Program-made: the position numbers and the translations under genes | DNA from: Xanthomonas nasturtii | GTDB taxonomy: Bacteria > Pseudomonadota > Gammaproteobacteria > Xanthomonadales > Xanthomonadaceae | Direction: 5' to 3' | Assembly (NCBI RefSeq): GCF_001660815.1 | Contig: NZ_LYMI01000005.1 | Coordinates: 52,635 to 116,634 of the forward strand | Length of the DNA: 64,000 nucleotides | In this document: piece after piece, positions 48,311 to 56,944 of the stretch | Position numbering within the stretch: the stretch's first letter is position 1 | How the letters are laid out: every line of letters starts with the position of its first letter | The notes under the pieces: generated by a model | The model's database searches: none | What the model was told of the DNA's origin: nothing | The model's input: the letters and a program-made list of their open reading frames with translations, nothing else

Positions 48311-49477
48311 ATGAATACTCCAGTCCCTACCGTCCGTCTCAAGAATGCCTGGCGCTCCAGCCACCCGTGGATCTTCCAGAAGCTGGTGGAAAAGCCCGCC
48401 GCCAAGCCCAAGCCCGGCACGATTGTCGAGGTGGTCGGCGTGGATGGCGAGTGGATCGGCCGCGGCTTCTACAACGGCCATTCGCGCATTGCCGTGCGCA
48501 TCCTGGAAACCGACCAGTCGTTGCCGGTGGATGCCGGCTGGTTCTCGCGCAAGATCGCCGCGGCAGTGAGCCTGCGCCGCGACTGGCTCAAGCTCGACGC
48601 CGTGTCCGACGCCTGGCGCGTGGTGCACAGCGAAGGCGACGGTCTGTCCGGCCTGGTGGTGGACCGCTACGGCGACCTGGTGGTGGTGGAGTTCTTCGCT
48701 GCCGGCATGTTCCGTCACCGCGAATGGATTTACGCCGCGCTGCGCGAGCAGTTCCCGGGCTGCCGCTTCCACAGCTTTGCCGACGAACATGTGCAAAAGC
48801 AGGAGAGCTTCGATTTCCACAGCAACACCACCACCGAAGCTGCGGTGATCACCGAGCACGGCATCAAGTTCCGTGCCGACCCGGCCGGCGCGCACAAGAC
48901 CGGCTTTTTTGCCGACCAGCGCGACAACCGCCAGTGGCTGAGCGAGCAGGTGGAGGGCAAGAGCGTGCTGGACCTGTGCTGCAACACCGGCGGGTTTGCG
49001 GTGTATGCCGCCGCGCGCGGTGCGGCCGAGGTGCTGGGCGTGGACATCGACGAAGACGTGATCGCCATTGCCAAGGGCAACGCCAAGCTCAACAACGTGC
49101 GCCCGAAGTTCGTGCAGGCCGACATCTTTCCATGGCTGCGCGATGCGTCCAATCGCGGCGACCAGTTCGATGTGGTGATCCTGGATCCGGCCAAGATGAC
49201 CCGCGACCGCGAGCAGGTGATCCCGGCACTGAAGAAGTACCTGGACATGAATAAATTGGCGCTGGGCGTGGTCAAGCCCGGCGGCTTGTTCGCCACCTTC
49301 TCCTGCACTGGCCTGGTGGCCGAGCAGGAGTTTCTGGACATGCTGCGGCGCGCCTCGTATTTCTCCGGGCGCACCATCCAGATCCTGAAAGTGGCCGGCG
49401 CTGGTCCCGATCACCCGTTCATGGCGCATGTGCAGGAATCGCGCTATTTGAAGGCGGTGTTCTGCCGCGTGGTGTAA
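48311..49477 (+). CDS. rlmI: 23S rRNA (cytosine-C5) methyltransferase, RlmI type
   Basis: A 388-residue SAM-dependent methyltransferase. An N-terminal PUA domain (residues 1-75, HPWIFQKLVEKPAAKPKPGT) precedes a Rossmann domain. Motif I is VLDLCCNTGGFAVYAAARGA, the substrate-binding motif is VILDPAKM, and the C-terminus has FATFSCTGLV. RlmI methylates C1962 of 23S rRNA in E. coli. The ATG at 48311 is preferred over the open extension to 48179. It is divergent from terC, whose riboswitch lies 53 bp from this start. Confidence 0.88.
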   Translation: MNTPVPTVRLKNAWRSSHPWIFQKLVEKPAAKPKPGTIVEVVGVDGEWIGRGFYNGHSRIAVRILETDQSLPVDAGWFSRKIAAAVSLRRDWLKLDAVSDAWRVVHSEGDGLSGLVVDRYGDLVVVEFFAAGMFRHREWIYAALREQFPGCRFHSFADEHVQKQESFDFHSNTTTEAAVITEHGIKFRADPAGAHKTGFFADQRDNRQWLSEQVEGKSVLDLCCNTGGFAVYAAARGAAEVLGVDIDEDVIAIAKGNAKLNNVRPKFVQADIFPWLRDASNRGDQFDVVILDPAKMTRDREQVIPALKKYLDMNKLALGVVKPGGLFATFSCTGLVAEQEFLDMLRRASYFSGRTIQILKVAGAGPDHPFMAHVQESRYLKAVFCRVV

Positions 49478-49596
49478 GCGCGATTCGCGGCTGAGGACGC
49501 GGGTTTGCCGCCTTGCAGGAAGCGTCTTCACCCGCGCGATGCGATCGCCGGCAAGTAAGGATTCAAGGTAGACATCCGACCAGGAACAGGCAGCCG

Positions 49597-49917
49597 ATGA
49601 CGTCCAGCGACCAAGACGAACGCAAGGCCCTGCGCCGCTTGCTGCGCGAGATCGAGCGGCCCAATGCCAGCCTGCTGGCCAGCAACTGGCCGGTGTTCGG
49701 CGTGTGGCTGCTGTTTTCCGGGGCCTTCATGTACCTGTTCCAGACCGGCGACGGCTCGCCGCTGCACCCGCTGGTGCTGGCGCTGGGCTCGACCTGTCTG
49801 GGCGTGTTCGGTGCGTGGATCGTGTTCCGCTCGGTGTGGGCGCGGCAGTGGCCGCACGTGCGCGAGCATGTCGATGTGGAAAGCGTACGCGCGCGCCTGG
49901 CCGAGCTTGGGGATTGA
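49597..49917 (+). CDS. Small two-helix membrane protein, function unknown
   Basis: A 106-residue protein. A charged N-terminus (DERKALRRLLREIERP) precedes two helices at about residues 33-52 and 60-80 and a short charged tail. The ATG at 49597 lies after a CAGG-type weak ribosome-binding site. It is probably expressed after rlmI. I do not recognise a family. Confidence 0.65.
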   Translation: MTSSDQDERKALRRLLREIERPNASLLASNWPVFGVWLLFSGAFMYLFQTGDGSPLHPLVLALGSTCLGVFGAWIVFRSVWARQWPHVREHVDVESVRARLAELGD

Positions 49918-49980
49918 GCTGCAGCACGCGTGGGCGTGCACGCGTGCTGCAGGTTGCAAGCTCATCGCCTCATTGCCGAC

Positions 49981-51864
49981 TCACCAACCCGCCGGGCGTG
50001 CGGTGATCTCCGGCACCGCCTGGCGCAGGTCGGCACCGAATTCGGGGTTGCGCATCGTCTCGCCGTCGGCATAGCTGTAAAACACGCCTTGCGTGGGTGT
50101 GGTGCCTTCGCGCAGTTCGATATCGCCACGCACCTGGGTGGTGCCGGCAATGTTCACCGTGCCGAAGGCGCCCGGCCCCATGAAGCTGGTGTTGGCGTGT
50201 GCGTTGCCACCGATGGTGGCGCCCGGATGCCACACGGTGATGCCACCCAGCACTGCATTGCCCTGCACGGTGCCGCCCATGACGGTGGCGCGGCCTTCGA
50301 TGCGGGCGTTGCCCAGCACGCTGCCGGCCAGTACCCGCGCACGCGGGCCCACATAAGCGGTGGAGGCGACGTTGGCGGTATTGGCGACCCAGCCGCCGCC
50401 GTTGGCATGGCGACGCCCCACCGGGGTGGGCGTGGGCGCGTTGGGCTGGCTGCCGGCCGGTGCGGCGTTGGTCAGCGTCACGCTCCACGGATAGCGGTAG
50501 ATCGCGTAGTAGGACTGGTCCCACTTGATCTGCTGCATGCTGCTGGGCGCGCCCATCACCATCAGATACACCGCGCGGTCGCCGCTCTTCAATGCCACCG
50601 TGACGCTGGCCTTGGCGCCACGCTGCAGGACGCTGTAACGCGCCTTGCCGGCACTGTCGATGGCCACCACGCCCCAGCGCCAGTCCGAATCCGGGTTGGG
50701 GATGCTGGCCGGGTCGGTGGCCAGGCCGGGCAGGCTGGCCACCGCCGGCGCGCTTTGCACCTGGCCTTCGAAGGCGACCTTGATGCTGGGGGCGCCGCTG
50801 GCCGGGACCAGTTGCACCAGGTTATAACCCCAGCGCTGCGGGGCCCATTCGAACGGTACGCGGTAGCGGTTGGCCTGGCCCTCGACCGGGTCGAGCGCGG
50901 TCATGCGCAGCGCGCGGTCGCGGTTGTCCCAATCCTGGGTGCGCTGCGGGTCGAAGGACAGGTTGCTGCCGTAACGCGCGCGGTACAGCGCGCCCGCATC
51001 GCTGCCATCGGGGTTGGTGTAGTCCCAATTGACGTTACGCAGGGCCCAGTCGCCGAATACATCGTTCATTTGCGCCTGCGTCCAGCCCATGTTGGCCTTG
51101 ATCACCGAAAACGGATCGGCGCTGCGGCGTGCCGGGTCGTCGATGCGCGGCGACTTGCTCCATAGGTCGTTGATGATGGAATAGCCGTAGCGGTTCTTCA
51201 GGTACTCCATGAACTGCCAGTTGCAATAGCGGTTGCGCGTGGAGCCCAGATACAGGTGCGGGTAGTTCACCAGCATGCTCGAGCAATGCACGTCGCTGTT
51301 GTGGAATTCCGGCAGCTGGTGGGTGAGCCAGTTGGCGTGCGATTCCCAGATCCAGCCGGTGTAGTCGGACTCCTGCAACCCGCCGGCCTGGTATTGCAGG
51401 GCATGGATGAGCTCGTGCGCCAGGCCCCAGTGGTCGCGTAGTGCGGCCGGTGCCATCCACATGCCCATGCCGCCGCTGCCGGTGGCACCGCCGCTCAGGC
51501 CGAAGCTCGGGTCCAGATGCAGGTTGGCCTTGTATTTGGTGGCGCTGCTGCAGAACGGCTCGGGAAACTGCAGGCGGTTGATGAAGGTGTCCCAGACCAT
51601 TTCCAGATGCTCGCCGGCCGCGCGCAGGTCGGCGTCGGACACGCCGTTGCCGTTCCAGCGGAAGGCGAAGTGCGCGGTTTCGTAGCGCACCGCCGGCATG
51701 CCGGCTTCGGTAGTGCGGGCGACCCAGCTGCCGGCGGTGCAGCCGGCGGCACTGGCGGTGGATGCGCTGCACAGGCCGGCGGCGATCAGGCCGGCGCTCA
51801 GCAGGCCTGTGGCCAGGCGAGGAGTGGGGCGCCCCCAGGGCAGGGCGCGCGATGCGGTGGACAT
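49981..51864 (-). CDS. AvrXca/Svx-family secreted metalloprotease-like protein with C-terminal beta-helix
   Basis: A 627-residue exported protein. The start at 51864 (MSTASRALPWGRP) gives a signal peptide ending near ASAA. A zinc-metalloprotease motif LAHELIHALQYQ (H150, E151, H154) is followed by WIWESHANW, which may supply a third ligand. The surrounding sequence (SRNTNRYCNW-like, GYSIINDLWSKSP) matches the AvrXca of X. campestris and Svx of soft-rot bacteria as I recall them. Residues ~510-625 show hexapeptide repeats (GPRARVLAGSVLGNARIEGR), predicted as a left-handed beta-helix. It is probably a secreted virulence or cell-wall-targeting factor. Enzyme activity is inferred. Confidence 0.8.
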   Translation of the reverse strand: MSTASRALPWGRPTPRLATGLLSAGLIAAGLCSASTASAAGCTAGSWVARTTEAGMPAVRYETAHFAFRWNGNGVSDADLRAAGEHLEMVWDTFINRLQFPEPFCSSATKYKANLHLDPSFGLSGGATGSGGMGMWMAPAALRDHWGLAHELIHALQYQAGGLQESDYTGWIWESHANWLTHQLPEFHNSDVHCSSMLVNYPHLYLGSTRNRYCNWQFMEYLKNRYGYSIINDLWSKSPRIDDPARRSADPFSVIKANMGWTQAQMNDVFGDWALRNVNWDYTNPDGSDAGALYRARYGSNLSFDPQRTQDWDNRDRALRMTALDPVEGQANRYRVPFEWAPQRWGYNLVQLVPASGAPSIKVAFEGQVQSAPAVASLPGLATDPASIPNPDSDWRWGVVAIDSAGKARYSVLQRGAKASVTVALKSGDRAVYLMVMGAPSSMQQIKWDQSYYAIYRYPWSVTLTNAAPAGSQPNAPTPTPVGRRHANGGGWVANTANVASTAYVGPRARVLAGSVLGNARIEGRATVMGGTVQGNAVLGGITVWHPGATIGGNAHANTSFMGPGAFGTVNIAGTTQVRGDIELREGTTPTQGVFYSYADGETMRNPEFGADLRQAVPEITARPAGW

Positions 51865-52157
51865 GGGTGGTTCTCGCAGAAGGAATGGGGTGCGCACACG
51901 CAGCCGCACACACGCAGGGCTGCGCAGTGTCGAAAGAACTTGGGGGAAGGCCGCCGGCTGCGGTGGCCGCGCAAGTGTGCGCAGCCGCGCAGCGTGCGCA
52001 ATTGCTTTGCAGGTGTATTTTTCATAACTGCAACGCGCGCATCGCTCGTGCTGTGGCGCGGGTTGGAGTTGCAGCACGCGCAGTGCCCTACGCAGCGCCG
52101 CAGCGCGCGTACGGCAGGCCGCTATGATCGGCCAACCCCCACTGCCTGTGAGATCGC

Positions 52158-53423
52158 ATGCACCTGCGCTCGCTTTCGTTGTCTGTTGCGTTGTTGCTGG
52201 CGGCCGCGCTGCCCGCGCACGCGCTGGAGTTTTCCAAGGCCGAACTGGCACGCGCCACCGCCCTGCAACAACGTCTGGTCACCTTGGACTCGCATCTGGA
52301 CACGCCGGCCAATCTGGAGCGCGCCGACTTCGATGTGCTGCAGGCACATGCCGGCAACCGGCTGTCGCAGGTGGATTACCCACGCATGGTCGAAGGCGCG
52401 CTGGATGGCGGTTTCTGGGCGGTCTACACCGGGCAGGGCAATCGCAGCGCGGCCGCGCACCTGGACGACCGCGATGCCGGCCTACAGCGCTTGTTGAAGA
52501 TCCACACCCTGGTGGCTGCGCAACCGCAGCGCTTTGCACTGGCCACGGTGCCGGCCGATGCCGCGCGCATCAAGGCCGCCGGCAAGCGCGTGGTGTACAT
52601 CAGCATGGAAAACGCCAGCCCGTTGGTGGCCGACCCCACGTTGTTGCGCTTGTACTACGCGCAGGGGCTGCGCTTGATGAGCACGGTGCACTTTCTCAAC
52701 AACGAGTTCGCCGACTCGGCCACCGACCCCAAGGGCGCCGAGTGGAAGGGCTTGAGCCCGGCCGGCAAACAGCTGGTGCAACAGGCGCAGGCGCTGGGCA
52801 TCGTGATCGACCAATCGCATGCCTCCGATGCGGTGTTCGACCAGTTGATTGCACTGTCGCCGGTGCCGATCGTGCTCTCGCATAGCGGCGCGCGCGCGGT
52901 CTACAACCACCCTCGCAACATCGACGATGCACGCCTGAACGTGCTGGCCGCACATGGCGGGGTGATCCAGGTCAATTCCTACGGCGGCTATCTGGTCGAC
53001 AGCGGCGCCAGCCCCGAGCGCAAGGCCGCCGAAAAGGCGCTCACCGACCAGTACGGCGGCTGGGAGCACGTCAAGATTGCCGACGGCACGCGCCTGAGCG
53101 CCGCGCTCAAGCAGCTGGATGCGCGCCACCCGATCAAGCGCGCGACCGAAGAAGATTTCTTCGCCCATCTGGAGCATGTGCTGGCGGTGGTCGGGCCCGA
53201 GCACGTGGGCATCGGCATGGATTGGGATGGCGGCGGTGGCGTGGTCGGGCTGGAAGATGTCTCCGACCTGCCGCGCATCACCGCCTGGCTGCTGCGCAAG
53301 GGCTACACCGAGCAGCAGATCGCCGGCATCTGGGGCGGCAATGTGCTGCGGGTGATGGGCCAGGCGCAGGACTATGCCGCGCGCAATCGCACGTCCGGCT
53401 CGGGCGATGGGGTCAAGCGCTAG
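52158..53423 (+). CDS. M19-family membrane dipeptidase, periplasmic
   Basis: A 421-residue exported zinc dipeptidase. A signal peptide ends near ALPAHA. Family features are TLDSHLDTPANL (HxD metal ligands), ISMENASP (glutamate ligand), IDQSHASD, VLSHSGARAVYNHPRN, and GIGMDWDGGGG near the C-terminus. Renal-dipeptidase-like enzymes cleave dipeptides, including D-amino-acid-containing ones. It is divergent from the AvrXca-like gene by 293 bp. Confidence 0.92.
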   Translation: MHLRSLSLSVALLLAAALPAHALEFSKAELARATALQQRLVTLDSHLDTPANLERADFDVLQAHAGNRLSQVDYPRMVEGALDGGFWAVYTGQGNRSAAAHLDDRDAGLQRLLKIHTLVAAQPQRFALATVPADAARIKAAGKRVVYISMENASPLVADPTLLRLYYAQGLRLMSTVHFLNNEFADSATDPKGAEWKGLSPAGKQLVQQAQALGIVIDQSHASDAVFDQLIALSPVPIVLSHSGARAVYNHPRNIDDARLNVLAAHGGVIQVNSYGGYLVDSGASPERKAAEKALTDQYGGWEHVKIADGTRLSAALKQLDARHPIKRATEEDFFAHLEHVLAVVGPEHVGIGMDWDGGGGVVGLEDVSDLPRITAWLLRKGYTEQQIAGIWGGNVLRVMGQAQDYAARNRTSGSGDGVKR

Positions 53424-53718
53424 GGCCGGGAGTGGGAGTCGACAACGGCGGCCAGCGCGATGCAGCCATGCGACATCGCCGGCTCCGACCGTGGGGATGC
53501 CAGTGCGGCGTGCGTGTACATCCTTGGTGTGATCTGCATGCGATCGATGCTGGTTGCTCTGGATCATCCGGGCAGTGTCGCAGCCCGGATCTGGCCGCTG
53601 TCGATGTTTCGTCTGGAAATTATGCGCAGGCAAGTGTCGAGGCAGCCGCCAAGGATTGACTGCTGTGCTCCACCAAAGGCGTGGTGATGCTTCGCGCCCT
53701 AGCAGCGATACTCACACG

Positions 53719-56187
53719 CTATCTTGTGGGCGCAGCCTGATGCGATTCATGCATTCCGCGTGCCAGCTCTTGCTGCTGTGCCTGCGTCCGTTCCTGCGCA
53801 ATGGCCTGGTTGGCGGCCTGTAGCTTTGCGTCCGACTGTTCCAGGGGCATATGAATCGCCTGGTCGATAGAGACCGCTACGCGCTTATGGGTTGGATCGT
53901 CGATGCGTCCTTCGATCGCGACGAGGTTGCCGTTTTTGCCCATCAACACGTGGTCCACGCGTTGCAGTGCATTGGCTGCGAGCGAGGTATTGCCAGCGTT
54001 TGGATAGCGCTCACGATTGTCCTTACACGCCGCCAGCAGGCAGCGGCTGACGCGCTCGCTCATGGCGTCATAGGGTTTGCCCACGCTCTCATCGATCTTG
54101 GCAACGCCTCCGCGGATCTGCTTCAACATGGCGTGATCGGGATGTTGCGGATCTTGTGGGCCCGACGCTTGCGGCCGTGCGGGTGCGCTATGGCTGCGTG
54201 TTGCTATGTCTTCCTGCGCTTTTTCCGAGGAAGGGTCCGCGCTGTCGTGGTTTTGCATACGCGGCGCAGTGACATGGAGCGCTTCCAGCGTTGTGATCGG
54301 TACGGCAGAAGCCGGTGGTCCAGGCTGTGCAGCTGTGCGCTGTGCCGCCAAGGTCTGGGCCGCATAGGTTCCATCGAGCTCCTGCTTCAAGTTTCCCTTG
54401 GCCTGGCTGTCCCAGAGCATGCCGTCATGCGTCCATTGACCGTCTTTCCCACGTTCGTAGAGCTCGCCGTCTGAGCCGACGATCCGGCCAGGATGTTTCA
54501 GCGCATCATGCACTGCGGCGGGCATGTAGCCATGACGCTCCCAACCATTCTGCGCGTAGCTGTCTTTGTAGTGCGCGGCCATCGCTGCTGGCGTCTGCAT
54601 CGCGTTCTGCTTGATGATCTGCTGCGAAACCTCATCAAGTTGCGCCGCACGCTGAGGGCTGGCCGTTTCGGTGCGCGTGCTCATTGTGCGATCGATCAGC
54701 CCGTCGGCCACCTGGCGCGTCCATTGCTGAGTGTCCGGGTTGTGTACCCATGGCGCCTCGCGCAGGCTTCGGGTGTCGTGCGCGTTAGCCGGTTGGGTAT
54801 ACGGGTCCTTGTTTGGTGGCGGCGAGCCCAAAGCCAACTCGATGGACGTACCTGACGCTTTGTACGTCAACAGGTCTGACACTTCCGGCGTCGCAACCTC
54901 TGTTCGCGTCTTTTGCAACGGTACACCGGCTTCGCCGAAGGCGATGGCAGCTGGATCGACTTCGCCGGTGCCGACGTCTCGCGCCCACCGCGCCCCGGAC
55001 GGATGATTTTCGAGGCGCCAGGTATTGCCTTGCGCGTCTTGTTGATGGGACATCCGGTGGTCGTTGATGGCATCGGCAAGTTTGTCGCCGCCCACCGCAC
55101 CCACAACGCCGCCAATTGCCCCGGTGACCAACAAGCCCGGTCCAGACTCCACGCCCAGGGCCGCGCCCATGCTTGTGCCGAGCACAGCTCCGCCAACAGC
55201 GCCAACATTGCGCGTGGCGTAGCGAGTGACTTCTGCATCGGCAGCGGTGCTGTTGCCCTGGGCATCCAGTCGCGCGGTGTTTCTTGCCGTAGCGCCCAGG
55301 TCGTACACCGCCGCCGCCGCTCCTACGACACCCAGCCCACGGACCGCGCCTGAGGCGAGCCTGCGTGATGCCGTTGCCTCAGCGCTGAGCGCCGTTTCCC
55401 CGACACTTGCGGCTGGCACATCGAGCCCCGTTGGCGCGTGAACCATGCCCGACGCAGTGAGTTCTGCGGAGGGTTTGAAGGGCGTTTGCTTTAATTCAAG
55501 ACTTTCTGCGAATTCCCGAGAGAACGTAACATTGTTGATCTGTGTGCCGATGCTCTCGGGCGTAACAAAGATGCCTTTGGGCGCAGCCTGGATAAAGCGT
55601 GTCTGCACTTCCGGCAGCACAGCGCCCGCGCCACCCTGTGCATACAGCACCTGCAACTTGGAAATCGGTTGTCCACCCAACGAAGTGACGTTGGGATTGT
55701 TCAGCACCGCAGGTACTTCGACCTGGCCGAAGACGCGCTCTAGGTTGGCTGCAGAAGCAACGACTCTGATATCGCCGCGCAGCGAACTTGCGAATTCGTG
55801 GGAGGCTTCGCCCCAGAGGCATTTCGATAAGGATGTGGGGCTCTGCGGTGGTGCCTTTGGGTCACCGTACAAGAAGGACGCGGCAGACTCATCAGCCAAC
55901 TTCGGAGGTAGTCCCTGCTCACTAAAGATATCTCGTGCTTTTTTTGTTATGGCATCCTCAGCTTCCTTCAAGAACTGTGCGCGTGGTGTGTCGTTAATGA
56001 TAGGAAGGCCTGTATTATCAGAAATCTCAACAGCCATGATTTCTGAGGGAACGTCCCCAACCCAACGGCTGTATAAAACTCCACCTTGATCACCGGCTCT
56101 CGCTGAAAAAGACTTAGCGATTGTAGAAATTTCATCTAGTGATTTTGCGTTTTTTACAAGTGAGATCGAAGTGGCTTGGTCGCTCAT
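53719..56187 (-). CDS. Type IV secretion effector with XVIPCD signal and unknown toxin domain
   Basis: An 822-residue protein. The C-terminal ~130 residues match the XVIPCD secretion domain: HPDHAMLKQIRGGVAKIDES, then NALQRVDHVLMGKNGNLVAI and a Gln-rich tail. This domain recruits X-Tfe antibacterial effectors to VirD4 of the chromosomal X-T4SS. A glycine-rich segment (about 335-385, VGAVGGAVLGTSMGAALGV) may be membrane-active. The N-terminal ~270 residues match nothing I know. The start overlaps the upstream gene by 1 nt (TGATG). No signal peptide is present. The N-terminal part and the upstream gene look lower in GC, suggesting recent acquisition. Confidence 0.85.
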   Translation of the reverse strand: MSDQATSISLVKNAKSLDEISTIAKSFSARAGDQGGVLYSRWVGDVPSEIMAVEISDNTGLPIINDTPRAQFLKEAEDAITKKARDIFSEQGLPPKLADESAASFLYGDPKAPPQSPTSLSKCLWGEASHEFASSLRGDIRVVASAANLERVFGQVEVPAVLNNPNVTSLGGQPISKLQVLYAQGGAGAVLPEVQTRFIQAAPKGIFVTPESIGTQINNVTFSREFAESLELKQTPFKPSAELTASGMVHAPTGLDVPAASVGETALSAEATASRRLASGAVRGLGVVGAAAAVYDLGATARNTARLDAQGNSTAADAEVTRYATRNVGAVGGAVLGTSMGAALGVESGPGLLVTGAIGGVVGAVGGDKLADAINDHRMSHQQDAQGNTWRLENHPSGARWARDVGTGEVDPAAIAFGEAGVPLQKTRTEVATPEVSDLLTYKASGTSIELALGSPPPNKDPYTQPANAHDTRSLREAPWVHNPDTQQWTRQVADGLIDRTMSTRTETASPQRAAQLDEVSQQIIKQNAMQTPAAMAAHYKDSYAQNGWERHGYMPAAVHDALKHPGRIVGSDGELYERGKDGQWTHDGMLWDSQAKGNLKQELDGTYAAQTLAAQRTAAQPGPPASAVPITTLEALHVTAPRMQNHDSADPSSEKAQEDIATRSHSAPARPQASGPQDPQHPDHAMLKQIRGGVAKIDESVGKPYDAMSERVSRCLLAACKDNRERYPNAGNTSLAANALQRVDHVLMGKNGNLVAIEGRIDDPTHKRVAVSIDQAIHMPLEQSDAKLQAANQAIAQERTQAQQQELARGMHESHQAAPTR

Positions 56188-56615
56188 CAGTGATCTCCAG
56201 CTCGTTCAGCTAATTTGATTAGCGCCCAGCCCTTGGTGAACGCTATCTTCCCTGTGAAGATGGATCCAGAGCTGTCACTGATGACCGACGGCTTATCCTC
56301 AAGCTTAACTCCAGTTTCAATTAAATGGACGACGAGATTCTTTAATAATTCAATCTCATCATCGGTGAAAGCTCGGGCAGACGATGCGGTAACCGGCATG
56401 CCAACTTGTAGTTTCAGCGAAAATCCAAAGGAGACTATCGCTAAGTCATAATGCGTGTCATCTATATGCCAGTCGCGATTTATCTCTCCAAAATATTCTT
56501 TGCCATCGATTTCAATGGCGAAAGTGTCGTGACGAAGCTCGTCAGCGCCACGGATGCCGCCAGAAAAACGTGCCCGACCCTCGGGGAAATCCATCCATTC
56601 AAATGTCGATGGCAT
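56187..56615 (-). CDS. Probable immunity protein for the adjacent T4SS effector
   Basis: A 142-residue acidic soluble protein, no signal peptide or membrane helix. It is translationally coupled to the effector gene by a 1-nt stop-start overlap, and an AAGGAA ribosome-binding site lies about 8 nt upstream. The order immunity-then-effector with tight coupling is standard for X-Tfi/X-Tfe pairs. Most such immunity proteins are periplasmic lipoproteins. This one looks cytoplasmic, so the toxin probably acts in the cytoplasm. No family is recognised, and the immunity role is inferred from position. Confidence 0.65.
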   Translation of the reverse strand: MPSTFEWMDFPEGRARFSGGIRGADELRHDTFAIEIDGKEYFGEINRDWHIDDTHYDLAIVSFGFSLKLQVGMPVTASSARAFTDDEIELLKNLVVHLIETGVKLEDKPSVISDSSGSIFTGKIAFTKGWALIKLAERAGDH

Positions 56616-56944
56616 CTCAATTCCTTTCTTGTTGGATCCAGGTGGTATGGCTTATCGAACTGGGCGATAGGTAATGATCGTTATGCTACATCGATTCCAT
56701 GCCCAAGCTCTTTACTTGCTGGAGGCGTTATCCTGCCGAGGTGCTTCGGCTAATACTGCTCGTACGATTGCACGGATATACGTATGCGAATGAGGTCCCA
56801 TGACACCGCAATGGCAAACAGGAGCGTGAACGTCAGCGCGCCCTGCATCAGGCTGATCTTGCTCAACACCGCACAGTTGCCTAAAAGCCAGCGCCGGACG
56901 CTACACCCCGGCCCTGCGCAGGGCCGGGGGACATCGGTGTCCCC
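56616..56944. other. Intergenic region between immunity gene and glxK
   Basis: 329 bp without a gene. The left part is AT-rich and holds the promoter of the effector-immunity pair. The right part holds the 24-bp palindrome and alternative hairpin next to the glxK start. Confidence 0.5.
56906..56944 (+). promoter_or_regulatory. Mutually exclusive hairpins in front of glxK
   Basis: A perfect 24-bp palindrome (56906-56929, left arm CCCCGGCCCTGC) shares its GGGG with a second hairpin GGGGACA-TCGG-TGTCCCC (56927-56944) that ends exactly at the ATG. Only one can form at a time. A leader switch is possible. Without tests it may be only a GC-rich terminator relic. Confidence 0.4.

Noticed and set aside
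47543..49531. A 662-residue minus-strand frame opposite rlmI running into terC
   Set aside because: It is the antisense of rlmI and passes through the riboswitch. rlmI has full methyltransferase motifs on the plus strand.
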